Assembly: GCA_020853375.1 (NCBI GenBank)
Contig: JADYZA010000015.1
Location: 1 to 8,941 of the forward strand
Reading direction: 5' to 3'
Length of the DNA: 8,941 bases
Origin: Verrucomicrobiota bacterium
Lineage (GTDB): Bacteria; Verrucomicrobiota; Kiritimatiellia; Kiritimatiellales; Tichowtungiaceae
The translations under genes were made by a program, and so were the position numbers. Below are positions 1-5,206 of the stretch, one piece after another. The notes below the pieces were generated by a model, which did no database searches, was not told the DNA's origin, and saw only the letters and a list, made by a program, of their open reading frames with translations. Every line of letters begins with the position of its first letter. Position 1 is the first letter of the stretch.

Positions 1-260
1 GAAGCGATACGCAAAATCACCGCTTCGATTCGCGCGCCGTCCAAGCATTGGAACACCAGCTTGGTTGCGCCGTCGAGTTGCGAGTCGTATCGCCCCACAA
101 GTTCCAGACATTGGAAAAGCACCTTACCGGCCAGCTCCGGCGCCTTCTCAAGACATTCCTCGACCGGCAGAGCCTTTTTGAAAAAGGCGTTACGGAAAAG
201 CCTCAACCTGTGAGAATCCCTGCAAAGGCTCTCCAAGGCGCTATTATATACTGGAGTCAT
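1..260 (-). CDS. RlmN/Cfr-family radical SAM RNA methyltransferase, N-terminal part (runs off left edge)
   Basis: Reading the minus strand from the ATG at 260-258 gives 86 residues open to the window edge, starting MTPVYNSALESLCRD. Residues 19-47 (LRLFRNAFFKKAL...LAGKV) resemble the helical N-terminal accessory domain of RlmN. Residues 60-86 (SQLDGATKLVFQCLDG, then ARIEAVILRIA) match the family segment of the form S-x-DG-x-x-K...DG-x-x-[IV]E-[ST/A]-V that precedes the radical SAM domain. RlmN methylates C2 of 23S rRNA A2503, and also of tRNA A37 in E. coli. The CX3CX2C iron-sulfur motif and the catalytic cysteines would lie beyond the edge, so RlmN cannot be told from Cfr or a paralogue here. 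No strong Shine-Dalgarno precedes the ATG. The start was chosen because it is the first ATG in the conserved frame and leaves a normal family N-terminus. Two copies of the 15-base repeat lie inside the gene, encoding FQCLE and FQCLD. A 77-codon plus-strand ORF over this region is its shadow. Confidence 0.75.
   Translation of the reverse strand, partial: MTPVYNSALESLCRDSHRLRLFRNAFFKKALPVEECLEKAPELAGKVLFQCLELVGRYDSQLDGATKLVFQCLDGARIEAVILRIA
39..53 (-). repeat. 15-base dyad element, copy 1 (inside RlmN-like gene)
   Basis: The plus strand reads GTCCAAGCATTGGAA: one arm mismatch against TTCCA-N5-TGGAA, with centre AGCAT. On the coding (minus) strand it encodes FQCLD in the segment just before the DG motif. 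The family alignment needs no insertion here, so the codons are part of a normal protein segment. Confidence 0.55.
102..116 (-). repeat. 15-base dyad element, copy 2 (inside RlmN-like gene)
   Basis: The plus strand reads TTCCAGACATTGGAA, with perfect 5-base arms TTCCA/TGGAA and centre GACAT. The coding strand reads TTCCAATGTCTGGAA and gives FQCLE, nearly the same peptide as copy 1 (FQCLD), 63 bases (21 codons) away. Confidence 0.7.
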
Positions 261-289
261 AGGGGAAAAAGCGTAGCGTAATTTCAGGT

Positions 290-304
290 TTCCAAACATT
301 GGAA
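290..304 (-). repeat. 15-base dyad element, copy 3 (intergenic)
   Basis: The plus strand reads TTCCAAACATTGGAA, with perfect arms and centre AACAT. It lies 30 bases upstream of the RlmN-like ATG and reads TTCCAATGTTTGGAA in the direction of that gene. Confidence 0.7.
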
Positions 305-320
305 AAACTGCAAAATCTTT

Positions 321-335
321 TTCCGATGTCTGGAA
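321..335 (+). repeat. 15-base dyad element, copy 4 (intergenic)
   Basis: The plus strand reads TTCCGATGTCTGGAA, with one arm mismatch. It is inverted relative to copy 3 and reads towards the plus-strand gene at 390, ending about 55 bases before its ATG. Confidence 0.6.
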
Positions 336-376
336 AGGAACAGCACCGGCTGTTGTGAATGCGTCAAAAATTACTC

Positions 377-383
377 AAGGAGG
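377..383 (+). promoter_or_regulatory. Ribosome binding site for the repeat-protein gene
   Basis: AAGGAGG, a near-perfect Shine-Dalgarno sequence, ends 6 bases before the ATG at 390 and fixes that start. Confidence 0.85.
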
Positions 384-389
384 CACCTC

Positions 390-1124
390 ATGAAGAAAAT
401 GATCGCGCTATTCGGAACATTGTCCCTCTTGCAAGCCGCACCCGCTCTGGCACAAGACCATTACACCGGCGACAAATCTCATCCGCTTCAACTCGCCATT
501 TATCCCACCGTGCAAGTTATTCCTTATGACCAGAATATCGCTGGGCTGCGTCTGAATATCGCCGGATTAAACCGGAACGTGACCGGTCTAGATGTCGGGC
601 TTTTCAATGTAACGGACGAACGATTCCGCGGATTGGGCGTCGGCCTCGTTAATTTCGTCCGGGGCAATTCAACCGGAATGGATGTGGGCTTTATAAACCG
701 TGTAGACGGCGACATGACCGGATTTCAGGGCGTTCCGTTTCTGACATTCTGGAATGCCGTTAATATCGTTCACGGGGATTCAGTCGGCCTGCAGGGCGGA
801 CTCTATAACCAGGCGGAAGGACTCAAAGGACTGCAAGGCGGACTGGTGAATATCGGTTACGGAACTGCCGGAGTACAACTCGGCCTTTACAATTACACCA
901 TGGATGTCAGCGGAACTCAGTTTGGACTGGCGAACGTCGCCTTTGATGACGCACACGGCGTTCAAATTGGTCTATACAACGGAGCCCGGAATTTCCGCGG
1001 TGTCCAGATCGGCGTGATCAACCAAACCCAGACTCTCGATGGATTGCAGATCGGGTTGCTTAACATCGCCTCAGAAAAAGATCACCTGCCAATCATGGTT
1101 CTGGCGAACTGGCAGTTTCAGTAA
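390..1124 (+). CDS. Exported GLQIGLYN-repeat protein (LA_2272-type surface-repeat family)
   Basis: This 244-residue protein has a classical signal peptide: MKKM, a hydrophobic core, then APALA with likely cleavage after Ala21. The mature chain is dominated by an eight-residue core of the form G-[LVM]-x-[VILFG]-G-[LVF]-x-N. Clear copies start at residues 66, 81, 96, 133, 147, 161, 175, 190, 204 and 218, so the period is 14-15 residues. A degenerate copy at 111 (GFQGVPFL) sits in the one long gap. The C-terminus, GLLNIASEKDHLPIMVLANWQFQ-like with an aromatic end, fits proteins annotated as LA_2272 family surface repeat-containing. The regular short period with alternating hydrophobic residues suggests a beta-solenoid or beta-sheet stack outside the cytoplasm; this fold is inference. 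No catalytic motif was seen, and the biological role is unknown. The strong AAGGAGG site supports the start. Its stop lies only 7 bases from the parC stop on the other strand. Confidence 0.88.
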   Translation: MKKMIALFGTLSLLQAAPALAQDHYTGDKSHPLQLAIYPTVQVIPYDQNIAGLRLNIAGLNRNVTGLDVGLFNVTDERFRGLGVGLVNFVRGNSTGMDVGFINRVDGDMTGFQGVPFLTFWNAVNIVHGDSVGLQGGLYNQAEGLKGLQGGLVNIGYGTAGVQLGLYNYTMDVSGTQFGLANVAFDDAHGVQIGLYNGARNFRGVQIGVINQTQTLDGLQIGLLNIASEKDHLPIMVLANWQFQ

Positions 1125-1131
1125 CCCCTGC

Positions 1132-3246
1132 TCACAGCAATACGCCCTGAGGCGCCTCTTCGTCGTCGCGCCACCAGCGGCCGGGCTTCGTGTCGATATA
1201 CTGCACCGACTTGGTTGTAAGACGGTTGCCTTTGGCTTTGGAGCCTTTGACCGCGAGGTCCTTGATTTTAAAGAACTGCTGATGGATCCGCTGGCCTTTG
1301 GCAGGGCGATAACGAAGGTAGAGTTCGTCGGGACAACCTTCCTGAAAGAAAAGTATTTTTGAACCTTCCGGCGCGAGCTGGTAGTCGCGATTCATGATCG
1401 TGCCGCCGAATGTGAAGCGCTTGATGTACGTCTCGCGGTCGTTGGTGTACACACAGATCATTTCCCGGTCGCGGTCGAAAATCGCATTGTACAACAGATT
1501 GCCATCGACAAAAAGTTTGTCGGGCGGAGGCACCATCCGGTAGCGGCCGTCGTCCCAGACAAAGATGAGCTTATCGAGCGAAGAGCATTTCAGGAGCGAC
1601 TCGCCTTTGACACCGGAACCGACAAAGTGGCTTTCCAGATCGTGCTGAATATGGAGCTCGCTGGCGGTGAGCTCGCGAACTTCGATCTCTTTGAAGGTTT
1701 TGACCTGTGTCAGGCGGGGATAGCGGTCTTTGTATTTTTTGATGAGCTCTTTGAGATAGCGGGTGGCGTACACCGTCAGGCTCTTGAGGTTTTTTTCGAC
1801 TTCGGCCAGCTCGGCGAGGATCTTTTCGATCTCCTCTTTATTCTTATTCATGTCAAAGAGCGAAATGCGTTTGATCTGAATCGCCAGAAGCATTTCGATG
1901 TCTTCATCGACAACTGGTCGGCGCAACATTTTCTTAAACGGCTCAAGTCCGTCCAGAACAGCCTGATGAACCGCTTCGTAGGTTTTGCACTGTTCGATTT
2001 TTTTGTAGATGCGGTTTTCGACAAAAATCTGCACAAGCGTTTTCGTGTGGAATGCGTCGAGCAGTTTATCTTTTTTAAGGTTCAGCTCGGCTTCGAGAAT
2101 CGTCAGCAACTGCTTCGTATTCAGGTGCAGGATTTCATCGACCGTCATTTCGACTGGGCGGTTATTATGGATCACCACAATACGGCTACTGATGGCCGTT
2201 TCGCAGGCGGTGAACACATAAAGCGCCTGCTTCACCTGTTCCGGGTCGGCGCCTTGCGACAGAACCAGCTCAATCTCGACGTTCTCGGCGGTGAAATCGT
2301 TAATAGCGCGCACGGCCACTTTTTTCTTCCGCACCGCTTCTTCGATGGACGTGGTGAGCGACTCGGTGGTTTGGCCATATGGCAGATCGGTAATGATCAG
2401 TCGGTTGCCGCCGCGCTCTTCAATCTTCGCGCGAACTTTAACTTTGCCGTTTCCGTTGTCATATTCGGAAACGTCCATGAGCCCGCCGGTCAGGAAGTCA
2501 GGCAGTGCGGTGACTTTGTGCGGCGTGCGTGCTTTTTCGTGCAGGATTTCAATTTGCTCCTGGAGCAGTTCGATAAAATTATAGGGCAGAATTTTAGTTG
2601 AGAGTCCGACGGCGATTCCATCGGCGCCGAGCATGAGCAGCAACGGCAATTTACAGGGCAGAACGACCGGCTCCTTATTGCGTCCGTCATAGCTTGGAAT
2701 GAAGCGGGTGAGTTCTTTATTAAACAGCTCTTCGCGGGCCAGCGGAGTGAGTCGACATTCAATATAGCGCGGCGCGGCGGCGCGGTCGCCGGTGTAAATG
2801 TTGCCGAAGTTTCCCTGTCCTTCGATCAGGTAGCCACCAAGATTGGCCAGATTGACCAATGCATCATTGATAGAGGCGTCGCCGTGCGGATGATACTGCA
2901 TGGTATGGCCGACGACGTTGGCGACCTTGATGAAGCGTCCGTCATCTTTTTCGAACAGCGCATGCATGATGCGGCGCTGCACCGGCTTGAGTCCGTCTTC
3001 AACGTTCGGAATAGCGCGGTCGCAAATGACATAGGAGGCGTATTGCAAAAAATTGAAATCTACCAGTCGGCGCAATGGTCCGTGCTCAGAATCCAGCGCA
3101 AGCCGCGAGCGCTCCCCTTTTTTGACAGCAGGAGTTTCGACGGGTTCGTCCTCCGTTCCAACGGGTTTCTTTTTCGCCGCAGTTTTTTTAGCGGGCTTTT
3201 TGTCTTCCGGCTCCTCGCCGAAAAGGAATTCCTGTTCTTCGCTCAT
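1132..3246 (-). CDS. parC: DNA topoisomerase IV subunit A
   Basis: This 704-residue protein is the DNA breakage-reunion subunit of a type IIA topoisomerase. Seen: GLKPVQRR at 85-92, HPHGDASI at 119-126, and the catalytic tyrosine in AAAPRYIE (Tyr161, preceded by Arg160). A long coiled-coil-like stretch follows at about 375-500, then a short C-terminal region (about 530-700). Residues 15-45 are a Lys/Ala/Pro/Glu-rich tail typical of low-complexity extensions. No gyrase-type QRRGGKG box is visible, and the chain is shorter than E. coli GyrA (875) or ParC (752), so decatenation rather than negative supercoiling is the likely role. At the position of E. coli GyrA Ser83 it has Ala124, and at Asp87 it has Asp128. 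The ATG overlaps the parE stop as ATGA (3243-3246), indicating translational coupling; no separate strong ribosome binding site is present. A GyrA paralogue elsewhere in the genome is expected. Confidence 0.92.
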   Translation of the reverse strand: MSEEQEFLFGEEPEDKKPAKKTAAKKKPVGTEDEPVETPAVKKGERSRLALDSEHGPLRRLVDFNFLQYASYVICDRAIPNVEDGLKPVQRRIMHALFEKDDGRFIKVANVVGHTMQYHPHGDASINDALVNLANLGGYLIEGQGNFGNIYTGDRAAAPRYIECRLTPLAREELFNKELTRFIPSYDGRNKEPVVLPCKLPLLLMLGADGIAVGLSTKILPYNFIELLQEQIEILHEKARTPHKVTALPDFLTGGLMDVSEYDNGNGKVKVRAKIEERGGNRLIITDLPYGQTTESLTTSIEEAVRKKKVAVRAINDFTAENVEIELVLSQGADPEQVKQALYVFTACETAISSRIVVIHNNRPVEMTVDEILHLNTKQLLTILEAELNLKKDKLLDAFHTKTLVQIFVENRIYKKIEQCKTYEAVHQAVLDGLEPFKKMLRRPVVDEDIEMLLAIQIKRISLFDMNKNKEEIEKILAELAEVEKNLKSLTVYATRYLKELIKKYKDRYPRLTQVKTFKEIEVRELTASELHIQHDLESHFVGSGVKGESLLKCSSLDKLIFVWDDGRYRMVPPPDKLFVDGNLLYNAIFDRDREMICVYTNDRETYIKRFTFGGTIMNRDYQLAPEGSKILFFQEGCPDELYLRYRPAKGQRIHQQFFKIKDLAVKGSKAKGNRLTTKSVQYIDTKPGRWWRDDEEAPQGVLL

Positions 3247-5069
3247 AGGATTTCTTCGTCCACTACCAGATTTTCCATGATGTACGTGCGGCGTTCCTGC
3301 GTATTTTTTCCCATGTAGAAAGTGAGCACTTCAGGAATGGAGTGGTCTTCGTCCACCACCACAGAGGTGAGCCGCATTTCTTTGCCGATAAACGCCTTGA
3401 ATTCGCCGGGCGAGATTTCGCCGAGTCCTTTAAACCGAGTCACTTCCGCGCTACGCCCCAGTTTTTCAAGTGCGTCGTCGCGCTCTTTTTCGGAATAGCA
3501 GTAGAGGGTTTCCTTCTTATTGCGGGCTCGGAACAGCGGCGTTTCCAGAATCTTCAGATGTCCGTCGCGAACCAGCGGCTCAAAAAATCGCAGAAAGAAG
3601 GTGATCATCAAATTGCGAATGTGCAGGCCGTCGACATCGGCGTCGGTGGCAAGAATAACGTGGCCGTACCGCAAGTCCGCGGCCGAGTCTTCAATGTTCA
3701 GGCTGCGCATGAGGTTGTAGAGCTCGACGTTTTTATAAAGCGCGTCGCGCTTGAGATCCCAGACGTTCAGCGGCTTGCCTTTGAGCGTGTAGATCGCCTG
3801 ACGATTGACGTCGCGGCAACTGACAATCGAACCGGCGGCGGACTGTCCTTCGGTGATGAAAATCATCGTGTCGTCGTGCGTCCCCTTCTCTTTACTGAAG
3901 TGTTGCTTGCAGTCTTTGAGCTGCGGAACACGGATGGAAACCGCCTTGGAGCGTTCGCGGGCCAGCTTTTTGACATCCTGAAGCTCTTTGCGCAGGCGCT
4001 GACTGTCTTTGATTTTTTCGATCAGCCGGTCGGCCTCGGGCCGGTTGCGGTGCAGCATTTCGACGATCGCTTTTTTGATGTCGGCAACCAAGTCGGCGCG
4101 GATTTCGGTATTGCCGAGTTTGTTTTTGGTCTGCGACTCAAAAATCGGCTCTTTAAGGCGGATGGCGATTGCGCCGAGAATGCCTTCTCGCACGTCGTCG
4201 CCATCGAACTTGCCGTCGGAGTATTCATTGACGGCTTTAAGCAGTCCCTCGCGAAACGCGCTGAGATGCGTGCCGCCGTCGCTGGTGTATTGTCCATTGA
4301 CGAACGAGTAGTAGTCTTCGCTGAAGCGGTTGGTATGCGTGAAAGCGATTTCGAGCATTTTGTCGCGGTAGTGAAACGGCTCGTACACTTTTTCAAACTC
4401 GCTTTCGTCGGCGATCAAATCAAGCAGTCCGCCTTCGGAAACGATCTTCTTGCCGTTGAAAATGAGCGTGAGTCCAGCGTTGAGATAGGAATAGAAACGC
4501 AGGCGACGCTCAATGTGATCCTCGCGGAACTTGTAGACTTTGAAAATTTCCGGATCCGGCGAAAAACTGATGAAGGTTCCGTTATCCTCGGTCTTGGCGA
4601 TTCCTTTTTCTTCCTCGTCCAGAACGCCGCGATTAAAGCGGGCCTCGACGAACTGTCCGTCGCGGTGGGAACGCGCCACAAAATAACTTGAAAGCGCGTT
4701 GACGGCTTTTGTGCCAACACCGTTGAGCCCGACGCTGAACTGGAAAACATCATCGTTGTATTTAGCGCCGGTATTGATACGCGAGACACATTCAACAACC
4801 TTGCCGAGCGGGATGCCGCGACCGTAGTCGCGCACGTTCACCGTATCTTCTTCGATGGTGATCTCGACCTTTTTGCCATGGCCCATGATGAATTCATCAA
4901 TGGCGTTGTCCACGACCTCTTTGAGCAAAACATAAATCCCGTCGTCGTAATGACTGCCGTTGCCGGTTCGCCCGATGTACATTCCGGTTCTCGCCCGGAT
5001 GTGCTCAAGCGATGAAAGGGTTTTGATCTTACTTTCGTCGTAAACGTGTTTTTTTTCTTCGTTGGCCAT
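3243..5069 (-). CDS. parE: DNA topoisomerase IV subunit B
   Basis: This 608-residue ATPase subunit pairs with ParC. Numbered from the ATG at 5069: the GHKL ATP-binding motifs are EVVDNAIDEF (51-60, Asn55 for Mg), DYGRGIP (81-87) and GLNGVGTKAVNAL (114-126). The QTK-loop region QTKNKLGN is at 313-320. The TOPRIM parts are TEGQSAAGS (Glu407), ATDADVDG (Asp476/478/480) and FKGLGEI (546-552). Length is close to E. coli ParE (630), without the GyrB-specific insert. The frame is open further upstream to a TTG at 5147, which would add 26 residues. That extension is unconserved-looking, and the TTG falls in the -35 box of a good promoter, so the ATG at 5069 (MANEEKKHVYDES) is preferred; an ATG at 5087 is a second option. 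No strong Shine-Dalgarno precedes either. It is the first gene of the parE-parC operon. Confidence 0.92.
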   Translation of the reverse strand: MANEEKKHVYDESKIKTLSSLEHIRARTGMYIGRTGNGSHYDDGIYVLLKEVVDNAIDEFIMGHGKKVEITIEEDTVNVRDYGRGIPLGKVVECVSRINTGAKYNDDVFQFSVGLNGVGTKAVNALSSYFVARSHRDGQFVEARFNRGVLDEEEKGIAKTEDNGTFISFSPDPEIFKVYKFREDHIERRLRFYSYLNAGLTLIFNGKKIVSEGGLLDLIADESEFEKVYEPFHYRDKMLEIAFTHTNRFSEDYYSFVNGQYTSDGGTHLSAFREGLLKAVNEYSDGKFDGDDVREGILGAIAIRLKEPIFESQTKNKLGNTEIRADLVADIKKAIVEMLHRNRPEADRLIEKIKDSQRLRKELQDVKKLARERSKAVSIRVPQLKDCKQHFSKEKGTHDDTMIFITEGQSAAGSIVSCRDVNRQAIYTLKGKPLNVWDLKRDALYKNVELYNLMRSLNIEDSAADLRYGHVILATDADVDGLHIRNLMITFFLRFFEPLVRDGHLKILETPLFRARNKKETLYCYSEKERDDALEKLGRSAEVTRFKGLGEISPGEFKAFIGKEMRLTSVVVDEDHSIPEVLTFYMGKNTQERRTYIMENLVVDEEIL

Positions 5070-5118
5070 ATTACTGAAAACCACCATATGTTGGGCTTTT
5101 TTGCCTTTGAGGATGCTA

Positions 5119-5147
5119 GGTATAGCATGCTTCGGAAGACCCCGCAA
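5119..5147 (-). promoter_or_regulatory. Sigma70-like promoter for parE-parC with overlapping inverted repeat
   Basis: On the minus strand, TTGCGG (5147-5142) is followed by a 17-base spacer and TATACC (5124-5119). Initiation near 5112 would leave a leader of about 43 bases before the ATG at 5069. An inverted repeat ATGCTA-ggta-TAGCAT (5113-5128) covers the -10 box and start region and could be an operator. The assignment is by eye from consensus matching only. Confidence 0.5.
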
Positions 5148-5156
5148 TCTTAGTTC

Positions 5157-5174
5157 AGGCTGGGTTGTCAGCCT
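5157..5174. terminator. Weak hairpin downstream of the LamG gene
   Basis: AGGCTG-ggttgt-CAGCCT forms a 6-bp stem about 33 bases past the minus-strand LamG stop. The T-run (TTTT, 5174-5177) follows it only on the plus strand, so it resembles a plus-strand terminator, yet both flanking genes are on the minus strand. On the minus strand no U-run follows, so it may at most slow or stabilise the LamG transcript end. Confidence 0.25.
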
Positions 5175-5206
5175 TTTATGCGCCCTGCGGATCTATCCTG
5201 GTGTGG

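Larger units (their letters stand above)
261..389. promoter_or_regulatory. Divergent intergenic region between the RlmN-like gene and the repeat-protein gene
   Basis: These 129 bases separate two outward-facing starts (260 minus, 390 plus) and must hold both promoters. No convincing -35/-10 pair was found on either strand. The region holds two copies of the 15-base dyad element (290-304 and 321-335), in opposite orientations, their starts 31 bases apart. It also holds a perfect 6-bp inverted repeat AACAGC-accg-GCTGTT at 339-354, which would fall in the 5' leader of the plus-strand gene or serve as an operator. The RlmN-like start has no obvious ribosome binding site. Confidence 0.5.

Noticed and set aside
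48..281. Plus-strand 77-codon ORF at the left edge
   Set aside because: It lies over the minus-strand RlmN-like reading frame, which shows recognisable family motifs; the plus-strand product has none and lacks a ribosome binding site.
1149..1158. GAGGCGCCTC palindrome near the parC end as a terminator for the plus-strand gene
   Set aside because: It has no loop and no T-run, and lies within parC codons for the EEAPQG segment; the symmetry is probably incidental.
1627..2601. Plus-strand 324-codon ORF opposite parC
   Set aside because: Same reason: an antisense shadow of the conserved ParC coding sequence with no recognisable features.
3342..4691. Plus-strand 449-codon ORF opposite parE
   Set aside because: It is antisense to clear ParE motifs. 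Its protein shows no domain and has the odd, repetitive hydrophobic/acidic composition typical of a shadow frame on biased codons.
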